The notes below the pieces were generated by a model, which worked only from the letters and a program-made list of their open reading frames with translations, did no database searches and had not been told where the DNA came from. This document shows positions 11,180 to 26,200 of a stretch of 64,000 bases of DNA, in pieces. Numbering within the stretch: position 1 is the first letter of the stretch; each line of letters opens with the position of its first letter. The position numbers were made by a program, and so were the translations under genes. Source of the DNA: Odontesthes bonariensis (lineage: Eukaryota > Chordata > Actinopteri > Atheriniformes > Atherinopsidae); NCBI RefSeq assembly GCF_027942865.1, contig NC_134526.1, positions 20,007,784-20,071,783 of the forward strand. Direction: 5' to 3'.

Positions 11180-14100
11180 CTGAGGAAGAGGACAAAACAC
11201 AGAGCGAATAATTCACCACGGTTTCCTTTTTTTCAGATCAGGTAATGAGATTGACTCTTCTCCGCCATGTACCTCGGGCGGGGTGCTCGCTGTCGGGGTT
11301 GTGAGTGAGGTGTTGGATGAAGCGTTGGATGGTGAAGGACTGACTGACAGCTTAGAGTCTCTCTCTGCCTCCTTTGCCACTTTGCCATTCACCTGTGAAC
11401 ACAAACACTCATCAGTATCCCTTCCTTAGAATGACCAACAGATTTGCACACCTGTATCTAATACCATCAAAGTTTCGGTTAAGAAACTGGGAAGCTTTTC
11501 ACGCCTCTTCAGGCACCAGATTTCACCACCTGGGGGCAGTCTTGGATTGGAACTGTTTTGTTTTCTATTGTGGCTAAGTGGACTTCTCTCATACCCATCT
11601 GTCAAACATTTCAAGGAAAAGACTAGTTTTCTACAAGACAAGTTTCTAGGACTTAACAGTAAAAAATGGGACTAATAGAAGGTTCTAAGCTCCATTTTTT
11701 GGAGCGTTTTGTAACTTAATGGTAAAATAGCCATAGGTGCAGTGACCTCAGAAGTATTTAGTAGCTGTGTGCTCTTGTCTTATAATAAAAAAGAAAAAAA
11801 AAAAGAGTAAAACATTGTAGAATTAGGATAGGAGGTTTATCATAGACGTCAAACAAGAATTAATTTGAAAGGGACACGTGCATTTTGGGAAACTTCTTTC
11901 TTTCTGCTTGAATAACTTCCTCCGGCATCCCATTCAGCATCAACATTAAAGGTCTCCGGCTCAGTGATCAGAAGCCTGTAAAACCTGTCTGCAGTTCAGA
12001 CGTTTTATCCAATAAAAAGCACGTCTTTCACCTGACAGACGACTTCTCCCTGACCTCCCTCTCCAACCCCTCCCTCTCAGCTCTTCAGCGCCTGTTGCAC
12101 AACAATACATGGAACAAGAAACTCCTCTGCTGCACATACAGTTCCTGAGTAACGGGAAGTGCCGATCGGGCTTCGCTTTGCATATCTGGCCTAAAGCCCA
12201 ATTCAAGCATTAACACCGTAGTGTCTTCTGATTTGTATTCTGGTGTCTTCCTTAAAATCTGTCTTCATCTGTAATCCTAAACAATGATTTACAAGCGAAT
12301 GCATTGTATTTACATGGGAACAAGACACTCTGGTGACATGAGAGGCCTTAAAAATGCATTCTAAAGACGCAAAAAAACTACTTCTGACACTAATACAGAG
12401 TTTGCGCTTTGCTGGGATATACGACACTGAATGTCAAAAGAATACTTTCTCATTTTGGAAAAGTCAGTTTATTGCAGAGAATATTAGATAAGGTAAATGA
12501 GGTGTAAATGAGCAAAGTAAATGAGTCATTTCATAGGTTTTCTTGACAAAGTTTTACAATTTCGGACGGCAGATCTCAGCGCCTCATTCATTGCTAATTT
12601 TTCACTGGATTGGGTTGAAACTTCTACAGCACAGCACAGCTTTTTCTTCGTGAACCAAGACTTTTTTTTTAAATTTTCTACTAGATTTCAGTATCTTGTA
12701 AAAAACTTTGGATTCTTTGTTGTATTAATGTGGTTTTTATTGTGTCCTCAGTTTTGTGTCTACTACTGCAGATAAAAACACTGACTGCTCCCAAGTAATT
12801 CACAGTTTTGACAAAGCCTCACAAAGTCTTTCCTGATTTTCACTTTACAAGCGTGAAAGAATTCAATTTTGTCCCGACTTTCCGCCAGAGCATGAATGAT
12901 TGTTTTTTTGTCGAACCCTTTAAATTCATTCAAATGTAATGGAGAACTGGCTGGGTGGAGCTTTCGTTCACAACACCAAACAATGAGCGCCTTACTAGTC
13001 GGGACAATAACAGGAAAGTCAGTTCAGTGCACGTCTCTGATTTATAACCCACTTCACGAGCATCTCAATTCTCTGATGTTGCTCACCACGCCTGAAAAAA
13101 AAAAAAAGAAGAAAAAAAGAAAACTCGCTGTGCGTTGCTTTCGAATACTGTCCGACCTTGGCCTGTTGGGTTGCAGTGTGCCACAAGAGAAGTATTTGAA
13201 GCGGGAGGGGGAACTATTATTGTCGTCTCCTCCCTGGCAGGAAGGAGAGGCTGAGTCGGTGAGGAGAGGAAGTGGCCTCTATGGGAGACTCACAATCTTT
13301 TCAAGTTCAAGTCTTACTCTTGGCTTTGCTCTAAAGCAGATTTTCGAGCTCCCAAGTCTGTCTCAGTGCGACATATCTGTTGTCCATGTGTCTTACCTTC
13401 TCCTCCATTCCGCCATTGATGACAGGCACCGGCAGTGGACCTGCGGACAAGAAAATCACACAACAATCACTTATGGACTCCCAAACAGCCGTCTCTGTGC
13501 CCGTCAGGATGATAAAAGTACTACGTCGTGTCACTCGCTGACTCAGTCACTCAGTTTGACAGCAGCGGAGCAGAGAGCTGCACTGCAATCAACTGTCAAC
13601 AGTCTGCAGCTCACCTTTCATTCCACTGACACCTACTCTATTACACAGCACAGGTATGAGCACATCATCTATTATTCATCTTCCCTGAGATGGTCCTCCT
13701 CCTCCAGTGAATCAGCAGAACTTTGAACATTCAGGGAGCTATTTTTTCGCCATAAAACTGCACTGACGCTGCCACGTAATCCCAGTTTGAGACGCTTTAA
13801 CCCGAAGACCGACGACATCATACCGCTACCCTTACCTTCCATCCCTCTGATGCTCAGCACAGCCTGAGGGGTCTCAAGCCAATGTTGACCTATTATTTGA
13901 GACAGCGGCTGGTCCTTCAGAGTTAATCTGAGATTTGAGTCCTGACGTCTTTGCTGTGTGTTAGTGTGTGTTTGTGCCTCCCGACTCTGAGAGTAGCCTC
14001 CTCGAGCCCCAACACAGCTTCAGCTCCAGGCTGAGAGGCCACTTAGAGTGGGCACCTTGGAAACCAAACAATGGTTCTGGCCTACAAGGCTGCTCGGAGA

Positions 14101-17100
14101 GATGCAGCGGTGTGTGTCGATGTGAGCAGGGAGTGTAGGCAGGTGCCCTCTGAGTGGGCAGCATGTGAAGAGCAGGCAGTTACCTGGGAAACACCTCGCT
14201 GGAATCTTTCCCCTGTAGAGTTATTATTTCTAATCCTGGACTGAAGGGTGAGTGGATCTCACCACTGAGATGGAGAAAATGATGCACACCACATTGCATT
14301 TCAGTGTTTTTCAGATGGAAGTTCGTCCTTAAAAGGACGAACATCCACTGGACAGATGAGACGGAACCCCATGTCACAGCTCAGCTCTTTTGAAGGTTCG
14401 CTGTCAAGACATTGACCCTCAAAAAGTTTTCGAGGGTCAACAGCTGCTTGAGGCCCAAAGCGATGGATTATCCATTGCACTACAAAAAACAAAGTCTTGT
14501 TCTCCTTTTCTCCTCTTCCTCTAACACACTGATCCAGATGAGCCCTTTGAGAGAGACACGGCCCTTAAACTGAGAACCCCTAAACTAAAGTATTTCCTAT
14601 CAAAGTTTAAAAACTGCAATGATTGGCTTGTTTCTCAAACAGCAACCGTTTTTAAAAATCAACTCTTTTAAGCGATTCCCATTTTTTTATGGGAAAATAC
14701 CCAAAACCAAAATCAATTTTTGAGCAATAGGAAGGTAAATGCAGCGTTTTCACGTTAGGCCAATTTTTACAGACAAAACTAAAAGCGTTTCCTTGCTCTA
14801 ACTCCAACATCTCTGCCTTGATGCAGAGTGCACCAAATCCTTTTGTTTCCCGGTTGTTGCCATGCCAACTCTCTTATGGCAGGGTGACTCCACGAAACTG
14901 AGGAACATAGACCTCCTACTCAACTGTGGGCAGGCTGCCACTCAGACATAGAAACCAGCACGTGGACTGTACTAGAGCTCCCCCTAGGGGTGTTTGTTGG
15001 CGTAGCGAGACCAGCACTTTGAGTCAGAATTATCAAGAAGGAAAATTTATCATTCTTTTAATCACATATTTCAGTGAAATGGGTTTGAAGTGACATCACC
15101 GATTTTAGGACAGCCTGTCTGATGCAAAAATACATTGAAACAAGGTCCCTGCTGTTCTCACCATCAGATTGAGTCATGTTAGTTTGACCACTTATCTCTG
15201 CTGATGAGGCCATCGGATGGACCTTGTTCTGTCAAACTATCCAATAACTGACTCATAAGTAATTTTGCAGATCAAGTTGCAGTGTAAGAATAAATTCCAG
15301 GCTGAAAAAGCTCCACATTTAAGCCTTCAAACTCTACAAACAACCATTTGATCCGTCTGATCTGATGTATTTATGTCTAAAAGATCAACTTTCCCTGCAG
15401 GGCATCAACAGTAGGTGGTGGGGTAGGAAGTGGCTTAGTGTCTTTGTCTATGATCCTTGGCAGGGAGGGAAAGAAAGAAAGAAAGAAAAAAAAGAAAGAA
15501 AGAAAGAAAGGAGGGAATGAGAGGAAAAAAGACAAATAAAAGGAGGAGATTGAAAATCAGAGGCAAGACAGATTGTGTAGAGTCTGTAACGTGTTCATAA
15601 ATGCTACTGTTGAGTGCCAATGAACTTGTAATGAAACATCATGAGAGCTTTACAAGAAGCTTATTGCCACACTTAGATGGGAGAAACTGTCCTCTCACCA
15701 GTTAGGTGCTCGGTGCTGGGGGTCACTCTGCACCTCTTGAAAAACGCTTCCGTGTCGGGGTCCACCACCAGCAGCCGGGTCTCATGACCGCCGGCTCTAA
15801 TGGCAGCTACCACATCTGAATGTGTCCTCCCCTCCACCGGCATGCTATTCACCTGAGGAGGAGAGAAGATGGATTTTGCAGCATGAATAGAAGTCCTTCA
15901 AAAAGGAAACAAAAACATCTCTTTGTTGTTTTCTTCTCTGAGCTGTGAGTGGATGTTCCCACAAAGAAGTGCGCAAACGTTTTTATCGCTCTCAGGATTT
16001 CTTTCTCAACATTATCGCTGCGTCTGCCGGAGGCTGCCGGGCAGGAAATCCTGTGTGTCCGCACAGAAATCCGCATTCTTTTAACAATTTCTGCCCTTTT
16101 CACGAACTATTGTCCCTCATTTTTCACTTCGAACTTGACTCATCACTAGTGCGACACTGGGACAGCGGCTCTTCAACTCTCTGGTTTGCGGAAACTCAAA
16201 ACGTCAAGCGGTGGCTGACTTGAGACCAGCTGAGTCCAGTGGTATGAAATCTCCATGGGAAAGCATGTGAGAAATGTCTCGAAGGGTGTGTGACTGTGTG
16301 TGCGTGTGTTTAGGTCATAGGGTGGACCTGCACATCTAAGCCAGGCCTACAGAGGAAGCTGGACAATAGATGCCTGGCCAGTAACAGCAGTAACAATGGC
16401 CGTCTGCTCCTTACAAAGCCCCCGCTTCTCAGTGGGTGGTGTGGCTGTCTGGGGCCCTAAAAGGGACTAGAAACCCTATTCAAGACTCTATTACAGACTC
16501 TTTAGTCATTTATGTCCATAATTATCTTTTTTTTTTTTGCTTTCATTTGAGAAAAGTGCTAAGATTTAACCACATTTAAACTAAAACTGCACTGAATGAG
16601 TCAGAGATGTTGGCTATGAGTTTGTGGCTTTCTTCTGCTTTCATCATGTTCTCAGTCCGCCCTTTACATTGCAATTTCTACAAATATGTTGTGCAAAAAT
16701 TCTCTGCAGACCAGTAAGCACTGGCAGTTAAGAAGCAAGGATGAGGCTGTTTCAGCAGGGGGGAGGATTTAAGACCCCACACAGACCCTGTTAGTTCACA
16801 TCATATCCGCCTTAACACACTGTTGACTTTAGGAAAAGACTCGACCACAGCTTCAGTTCTGAGTACGATACCCAGAAGACCTGACTGAAACACAATTGGA
16901 GATCGGTTTTCCCTCATTAGATGCTAAGAGTCTTTGAAAGGATCCTCAATCACACCCCACACCTGGACCATGAATCACTGGATCACATGAAAGTCATGAA
17001 AATAGAAGGTGAAAAGCTTCCTATCCCAAACCGCATTTCATGGGAGACCTGATCACATACATCCCTGTTGTTTTCTATTTTCATCCAAGTTCAAAAAAAA

Positions 17101-20100
17101 AAAAGGAGAAGAAAAGAAAATCACTCCAGGCTGTGTGGAGCGGAAGTACAGCAGACTAATCAGGATATGCCTACAGGGATCCTGATAGTTTGTTTCTCAT
17201 GAATATTGCGGCACTTTGTAACTTCTCTGTTGAAGGATAGCAGAACATCTCTTGATCCTACCAGACTACCAATTCTTAATCATACTAAATAATGTCCCAT
17301 TCCATCCACCATACTGAATTACAGTCCTGCATGGCCTCACAGCACGCCAGCCTTCATGTTTTCAAAGTACCTGTACAATCCTGTCCTTGGGCAGCAGGCC
17401 TGATCTCTCTGCTGGGGAATCTTCATCCACAGCTCGGATGTACTGGCCCGGCCGCGACCGCTCGCTGTGCAGGTTGAAGCCATATCCGTTATGGCCTCGC
17501 TGGATCACGCAGAGACGTGGCCGCAGTTCTGTGCACACCTCCTGGAAGAGGCCCCGGAGGAGAGAGAAGATGTGTTAACAACCCGAATGGGACGTGCATG
17601 ATTAAAGTAAAATGTCAGCTTGTTCAAAAATACCTCCACCATGGGTGTCTCCTCAGGAAGAACAAGAGGAACAAAGATTACGGAGAGCTCCTGTGAGTCG
17701 TTTACCATGAATATGAAGCCGAGGTTGAACATGCAGATGCCTGTGGCATGCTGATGTGTTGTGCACTGTGTTTTTGACAATCACTGTAAACTGTAGCTGA
17801 TATTTGAGACCACGTGACTCCAGATGCTCAACAGGAAGGAAGGGGGTCTTAGAGGCATGTGATTGGTGGTCTGTTGGGAAAGTTTGCGGAGTATTTGAGG
17901 AGGGGTAGGTGGGGGCTCTAAAGGAAAGGACCGGTTCCCGTATGGGCCGCAGCCCAACTCGGCTCCACGAAGGACAATGGAAGCTGGGCGTTGACCTCTG
18001 ACCGCCTCCCCTTACTCTGTCCCGTCCAGTTCTGCTCTGGGATGGCAGGAAGAGTTCGAACTGTATTGTCATCCAGGAAAAAACTCAAGCCCGATCCCAG
18101 AACCTCCCTTCCGTAGTTTGGATGAAGCCGTTTCTTTATTTAGCCGAAGGGGGCTTTAATGGCTTTGTCGTCAAAGGAGTTGAGTAAAAAAAAATTTAAA
18201 TATGGGGCTACATGCAAGACCTTCGGTCAGGACGATCTTTGTCACCGTGACTAAATCTGACTTCCTCCCCATCAGAGCAGCTAAGTGCTCCCACCCTCCA
18301 TCAACTGAACATTCAACGAGAGTGACGCACCTGTAGAAATATGCCGGTGGGAATGACTCGCTTTTTGCAGAAATTATTGGCAGCAGCCCCACTGATTAAA
18401 AGCACTTAAAAGCATAAATGAACTGTGGACACTAAAACAACTGAGGCAGTCTGACTCAACATTTTCTCTCATAACACACAGCGAGACAGGACCATGAGTG
18501 ATTGTCGCTTCACTGTATTATCCAAGCCAAACTAACACCCCTCCCACTTCCATCAAAAGCAAACTGCTCTATTTCCCTCTGTGGAAACAAAGAATTTACC
18601 TTTGGTCTTATATGCAGTTGCTAAGAGAAAGATACATTTGAAACATTTTAGAAGATCTTAATAAATAACATGCGAGTAGTTAGGGAAATCTTTTAAAGGT
18701 AAGCTTTCTAAACTCATGACTGCAAAACTGGGAACGGAATTTCTTAGAAATCATGTGCCGTGACAGACAAAACTGCCAATGCTCTTGTTTTTAATCATAT
18801 ACAGAAGGTTGTGACCTCCTTCTGCTCCCAGTGGCTGTTTAATAGGAAAAACTTGCCAACTTGTAGATTTTTTTCTTAAATGTCTGGTTTAGGAGCTGTA
18901 AACACTGTCTAAGTGTTCGCAAATTCATTCAATTCATACGACAGCGAAATTGTCATCATGTTAAACTAATCTTACTGAGAAATTGTATTAATTTTGTTAA
19001 ATTTTATGCATGTTACAGTGAGAGAAACTAATGGTTACAAAGCTCATAAGCTCTGAGAGATGAGACAGGAAGCAAAGGCTGCAAGGTGCACAGACCTAAA
19101 GGTTGATATGGGGTTCGGTATTTTCAAACCAAAGATAAGGTTCCGAAAGTTTGTTTGGATTGGCTTCTGTAATACCAAGAACAGGGAAATAATCCCATTT
19201 TATATTCTTGTTTGTTTTCGTTACACAGCCCCAGAGCAACTAAAGAAGAACAGGACTAACGGCTCCAATGTTGGCGACACCAATCAGTCTTACAGCAGTT
19301 TATCTTCTGCCAAGTGAGTTAAAATGTGAGTGAATAATGAATAAAATATTCCTCCTCTCACAAGCCATTTGTGTTTCAAGGCAGAGAAGCTTCATTTTAG
19401 CAAAACTGTCAGATCAAGCGCTAAAGGCAGTTTTGTAATCAATTCTCATCTGTAGTGCAGGCTGAGCATCTTTGTCTATTTCAAGATCCTGTTGACCTAT
19501 AGCAGTATGCACTGAACACGTATCAGTTGAACAATGTAGTCCTGATAGGAGTAGCTTCGTCACTCTGGTAAGTGATTATACAAAAAAAATGTTGTTTTTT
19601 TTATAGCTGGCACTTTATCTTCTCCTGTAAAACCTTCCTTTATGAGTCCTTTAAACTTTAAAGATGCAGTCAAAAGTAAGAACTAGGGCTGGGCAACGAT
19701 TAAAATTTTGAATCTAATTAATCACATGATTTCCCCGATTGATCATCATTAATCGCATTTGTACGCAAAATCCAAAAATGAATTCAAAAGTAGTGTATAG
19801 CTTTTAGCATTTAGTTGTATTTTAAATGTGCTGCCATATGAATGAAAGTGCCATAACATTTGTTGTGCAAACACACTTTTAACATCAGCATTTTTATGTA
19901 GAAGCCTCGCTCCACTGGCTGTTTCCTTGAATGACTTGCTAGTATCAGTTGTGTGTTTTGCCTTTAAGTGATATTTTAGACTGGAACTACTACGTGATAA
20001 GACAGTTCAACTTGGCAGTGTTTACAGATGACTTTGGTTCTGTTTGGTTAAAATGAAAAAGGCCGAGTAAAAGTTCCGTACCCTTGTTTGGTGGATCCAC

Positions 20101-23100
20101 CAATTACTTTCTTTTCCGGTTCCGCAGCAGAAAGCAACAGACTTTTACAAAAAAAAGCCTTTGAGCAACAGACTTTTACAATAATGAAATAAATAATAAA
20201 ACCTGCGTTAATGCGCGATAAAATATTTATCGGCGGTAAATAATAAACGAGTTAACGCGATAATAACATGTTAACTCGCCCAGCCCTAGTAAGAACAACA
20301 ACAAAAAAAGGAGGCTACCTTCTATGATACTTCGATGGTTCGTTTAACTGCAGTACATCTGAGTTAGATACCGACCGTCATCTGAAAGCCTGAAATTAGC
20401 TACGAGAGCAATTTTAGCTGTTCTTAAGCTTAATGTTTAAAGGAATTAAGCATTATCTGTCTGAAGGCTGGTGCTCTGCATAGATGTAAAACTTTTGACA
20501 GGACAAAATAAAAGAGTAACTCAGCCTATAACAGTATGGTTCACTCAATGATTGACCACATGCCCAGTTTTGAAACCCCAAAAGCAGATGGAGCAATACT
20601 GAGTGTCATGAAGACATACTGGACTTCCTGACACTCACTGGATGCCCGGCTGACGTTAGGCGTCCCTGGGCAGGCAGACAGGGCGCGAGAGGCCCTGGCA
20701 GAGACAACAGAGAAGGGTTTGTGTCAGAGAGGAGTGGAGGGCCAAAGAATCTCCACGCGGGTCTGAAATCTGTGGAATCTGCTGAGCACACACAAGCCAG
20801 GAGGGCAACCCAAGATGCAGCACTTGCCAAACATCTCCTCCAAGTATGCTTGTATTTCTGCTCGTACTTACTTACAACAACAACAAACTGAGAGAGAAAC
20901 ACAATGAATGGAGATGTTCCAGAGGAAATCTGATAGACTGGACGTATCGGACAGAACACTTTTGGAACGGAATGAAAACTCATCTCAGATAGCACAGTCA
21001 TCCGACATACAATCAGCTGGACTGAAACAGTGATATGCTGAACTGTCTTATCTGAGCAGTGACACACAATTATGTACACTGAACTAAGCATTCGTTTCAA
21101 GTGTTGGCCCGGAGGTTAGCTTGCTTCAGGAACATTAATATACTCACGCCGACAATTTATTTGTTTTAAAGTGCTTCCCAGACCCTAAAGCATGTGAAAT
21201 TGTATGTAAAGGGAAAACAGATGAATTCCTCTACTTATGATGCTTCCACAGATTGTGTAAGCCTACAATCGGGCTGCTGCAATCCTGAGTTTCCTTCTGT
21301 AAAAACACGACAATGCAACATCATCTCACCCATACAAAGCTTTTAATCCTTGAGGGGTTTTTTTCAGAATTCGCAAAAATAAGCTCCCTTTTTGTGTCAA
21401 CATCTTGAGTGGCTCGTTCAAACACCCTCGAATCACTATTTTCAACATTTCTGTCACTATATCCGTTTCAAAGTCACATGCTCTAATTTTCTGTTGTGTG
21501 AAATGTTCCTCGGGCTCTCAGAGAAAAAAAAATAAATAAATCGGAGATGAACACACTTTCAGTGACACAAACTTTCCTTTTGAGGAGGGAAGTGAAGCAC
21601 AGGGACTGTTGACACATCTTCCCCCAATATGCTTCCTACTGTGTTGGCTCAACTTCCCAACACAGACGACAAACCAATACACAAACAAGTAAATGCGCAG
21701 AAACACCCAACTTGTGCACACTGTTGTGAGAAGAAAGAGAGTGCATCGTGACTTGTATTGTGATTTCTGGTAAAAAGGTCCGATTGGTCAAACCTACAGT
21801 AGCTGCTATTACTAAAGCATTACCACCACTGGCTTGGGTGGGTACAAAGTTAAGAAACACTGGGCAGTCCAAATAAAGCAAAAACTGTTTTGTCCTGTAG
21901 CTACAGAGCAGAGTTGCGTAACATTATTTTCCACAGACAAAAGAAATATCCACGGTATCAACTTTTCTCAGAGCTTTTCGCCCAGATACGCCTTCTATCT
22001 CCACTTCACAGAATACCAACCACAACCAACTATCTAAAGTCATGCTTTTTTATTCCAAACACATTTTGGAGTAACACACAAGAAAATCCCAACATGTGAC
22101 ACTTTGTGTATGCGTGGTGTCTCGCAGCATGGTGTCCTGCACTGTGGTTTGAAGATGCGCCGTTTACATTCTCCGGGTTTACAGGGTGATGTGACCCCGT
22201 TTAAAATCTGTTCCTTGCTTTCCTCAGGAAGCTGTGATAACCAGGAGATAAGACACTGAGACAAAGTTCAAATCACTGGCCTCTGACCAAGCAGCCGCGA
22301 TAAGAATCAAACGGATAAAACAGTCTCTAACAAAAAGGCAAAGAGGATTTATAAATCCAACGTTTGCAAGAAATGCATCGATAGCTTTAAAAAAAACAAA
22401 ACATGCTGAACTGTGTTATAATGGCTGACACTGAAAACCGCTACATTTTCAGTTTTATGTTCATGAAATTTACTGTGAAAACATTTTATGAAGGCCAACA
22501 GCATGAGGAACATTTGTCCATGCTCGTCAATGAGGTGGCAGGTGCAGGTTTGAAATAAACGCTAATGTAAGCATTCTAACACAGACCGCATATTAATTCT
22601 GTGTCCCCAATTCAAAATTGTATGAACACACATCGACCTTCTCATAACTCTAGCCCGTGTCACTTTAATGGTGCATCTGTTGAAATGGGCAGTCAGACTT
22701 TGGGTGGGATTTCCAAAGTCAGATGAACCTCACCATCTCCAATCTTATCTTCTAAAATGGCTGCCCGTCGCATGTGGGGATTGGAAAGCTGCACTTGTCT
22801 GTTGCGCCAAATGTTTTGTCTATTTTGTGCTTCGCGAAATGAGTCGGACAGAAAGTAATGCTTCAAAGTGTCTGAGCAGGTTGCAACCCTAGTTGGTGAC
22901 GCAAAGTATCGCATCATGAGTCGTTATCTATTTGTACGGCAGCAAGTAGCTAACCTGATCAGTGGGAAAATCGGCCAGATTTCAGTCTTGTTAGGTGGAG
23001 TGCAGAGAAAATGCACACACATAAACACCATAAGGTAATAATCTATAGCAGGAGAACATAAATGCCTCCGCTGTAGCTAATATTGTGCGTCAAATAAATC

Positions 23101-23166
23101 TGAGGAACACGGGAGCGACTCCGCTAAGACGCTCAGTGTTTTCTCTGATGCCAGGACCTATAAACA

Positions 23167-23205
<39 letters not shown>

Positions 23206-26200
23206 GGTACATACATATTTTTTTTTACATTTCACACTTTAGTTCATCATTTATCTTGTGATTGAAATATTTGGCTCTTAATTGCTGATTAAGTTGTTGA
23301 TTGTTCTTCTTTTACAGTTTGAAATCATAGCCAATGTTTTGTGTGCATAGATGTGTGTCTAACCCGTGTGTGCACATTTTATTGTTTGTATTGTATTTCT
23401 ATGGTGAGAGGGACCTTGACACAAGTGCAGCATGCCAACATTTGCCTACTAACACAAAACATAGCTGAGGCTGAGAGCGTTTCCCTTTTTTGGTGTGTTA
23501 TGTCATCAACAAAAGTGCTTGACAAACTGAAATTTTCACCTCATGAATAAAAGTCAGAGGATCGTTGCAGTTAATAACTGAGGGAATTCAATGGAAATCA
23601 ATCTGATAGTTGGAGAAATAGTTCAGTCTGGACAAAAGTAGCCGGCCACCCGTTAAACCGATATAGCCATACACAGTGTTATTCGTCATCATAGTGATTC
23701 AAATGGATTATATTTCAACAACAATTTTGCTTTGGATATCCTACTAGGACAGTGACAAGCCAAACTGCCAAATGGGAATCTTGTGGATGTAACATCCACC
23801 ACAATCATAATAACTATCCATCATTTTTATTACCCTATGATTTAGCCAGCTTTTCCGGCTGATACTGTCCAGCAGAGCAGAGCTGGAGATGCGAGCCGTT
23901 CAGTCTGGCATGGATGAAGCAATCTGTGCGTGGGAGAGATGCCAGAGGCTGCGGCTCTGCCACTCAGCCTGCCAGTCACTCCAGATGTTCCGTAACACTG
24001 TTTGATGTGTAACTACAGGCCGTAATGAAGGCGAACACACATGAAGGACATCCCTTACTGCAGGCTTTTTGACATGATTGCGCTGCTTCAGGTTCTTGTT
24101 CTGGACCAAGTAACATCAGTGTGTGACAAGGAAAAAAAAAAGACGCATCTCCTTTTTTGTCCAAACAGCCGCTGATGACATGCAGAGTTCTGCAAATCCT
24201 CAGCAACCTGTCACACTCAGCTGAGCTCTGAGCGCAGATATGTCATCTAATGTCGTCTCTCTTTCATCTCCCTGCATCCCTCTATCCTGCTGCTGCTTAC
24301 TTCGCTCCCCCCCCGTCGCCGTTTTGTTGCGAGACGGCACCTCTCCCCTGAGTTTTGCCTCTTTGATCAGCTTAACCAATAACCACTGAAGTGACACAAT
24401 GCCGGGCACCGTGGTTACTCAGTGACATGGCAAACTATTGGCCTCTCGCTCCTCGTGATTGTCATGTGTAGTTGATGCAGATTAACAGTCTCAAGGACAG
24501 ACTCAATAAAGCACAGGTTCTGTGCTGTTGAGTGTGGGGAGCACACCACTCTCTTGGGTAGTACAGGGGTGTTGGATTTCAAGCTGGACCATTGAACCAG
24601 CTGCAAAGCAAGCAAACTGGGGAACAAAGCACCCTACTGTCCCCCCTTTCTATTTGAGGATGGGACAAGCTGGCTCTTCAAAAGACAACAAAGTAAGGTT
24701 CTGCAGGGTTCTTATTACAATAGACTCTTTAGGGGAAAGGTCTGGAGATAGAAAAGTAATGTCAGTCATCACAGCAGAGGTACCGACGAAACGGAGTGGA
24801 CTTTATTAGCAAAGAGGCAGAGCTAGCTGCCTCTATCTTTGCTCAGTCTTCATTTTTAAGATAATGATTGCATAAGATCAGCCCAGTGCTGCCTGACAGT
24901 TTCATCCTCTCATAAACCAAAAAGTCAACAACTTTTATCTCCTCAGCCAGTCTTCCTGTTCTCGACTCTCCACCCTTGTAGTCCTGAACGCTGAATGAGT
25001 CCAACAAAACACAAGTTCCTCCCTCATCTACAGAAAGCACAGCATGAATCAATGTGGGAATAAGTTATGAACTCATTATGAAAAAGAAAGGAGAGCAAAG
25101 AAAAATAAAAAGAAGAAGTGAGTACATGACTTGGTCACACCCTTCATTACACTTGTGGCCTAATCTAACAACTTTGACACCACTGCAGTCCTGGTAGCTA
25201 CGTGATTGGAGCCGAAGGAGGCCAAGCGTTGGTGCACCCCACTGTGTTCTGGCATTAGCCCATATTTAGTGAGCCAGCTCTGGTCCAGTAATGGCTTCAT
25301 TTGCTCAGGTTATATTTGGGCTGAGAACTGGGAGCAAAACAGCAACACCTGAATCTGGCTATGATACAGACCTGCTTCAGTTTTCAGTTTTGACTAAATA
25401 TTGACGAAGCAACGCCTGATGTCATCATTGAAAACATGTCAATCTTCAGTTGCTCTGGCTGGGTGAGCAAGGACTGGTCACATGAAGCAGTTTAAAATTC
25501 CAGTTCCCTGAGCTGTGGGCAAAATATGCTCTCAGCTCAACTGCACCAACATGGGTAATACAAAGGCCCTCGGGTTTATCGTAAAGGAAATGTGCTAAGT
25601 TATGTTAGTGTTCATATCCACGCGTCATTGTGACTGAAGCCAAGTTGTTTTTCTTTTGTGGAGGAGCAAAGACATCGCAGACTTGTAAAAGACTAATGAC
25701 ACATCTAAACTTCACATCTAGACTCTCGTGGTGTTTGATCCGGTTTTCAAACCCATCGCTTTTGTGCTCAAGTCAATATTAACCTTGTTTTGCGTGACTA
25801 CTGCAAAACAGCTGGAGACTGACGTGTTGGCCGTCAAAAGCACAAAACCTTGCTTCATCAACATTTCAAAAATTTTTTTTTTTCATTTTTCATTTACTTT
25901 CTCTGCGCAATGAAGGACTTTTATTCGTTTCCAAATAAAGATTTCCACAGTTATTTCTAGACTTGTTGCGTCCAGCTAATCTTAGGAGCTTGCCTCAAAG
26001 CTATGACTGTACAGATCACTAAAATTCCTCATTGAATCATAGAAATCTGAACAGACATGGATGTGAAATGAAATATAACGGTTTGGGGGAGCCTACAACA
26101 GAAATGTGGGAATTTTAGACAAAAAAAATAATTTAAATACCAACCAACAATCCTGCACAGTTCAGTTCCAACATAACGTTCAACATATCATCAAAGCTTT

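Noticed and set aside
12896..13726. 276-codon plus-strand open frame, the longest in the window
   Set aside because: It runs antisense over nherf1 exon 4, contains a poly-lysine stretch from an A run and Ser-rich filler, and has no recognisable domain.
14412..14480. tRNA-like text on the minus strand (GTGCAATGGATAATCC...)
   Set aside because: It resembles a tRNA-Arg D arm for a few bases, but no anticodon stem or T arm can be folded in the right places.
20606..21100. 164-codon minus-strand frame in nherf1 intron 1
   Set aside because: No domain, no splice-supported neighbours and unremarkable composition; likely chance.
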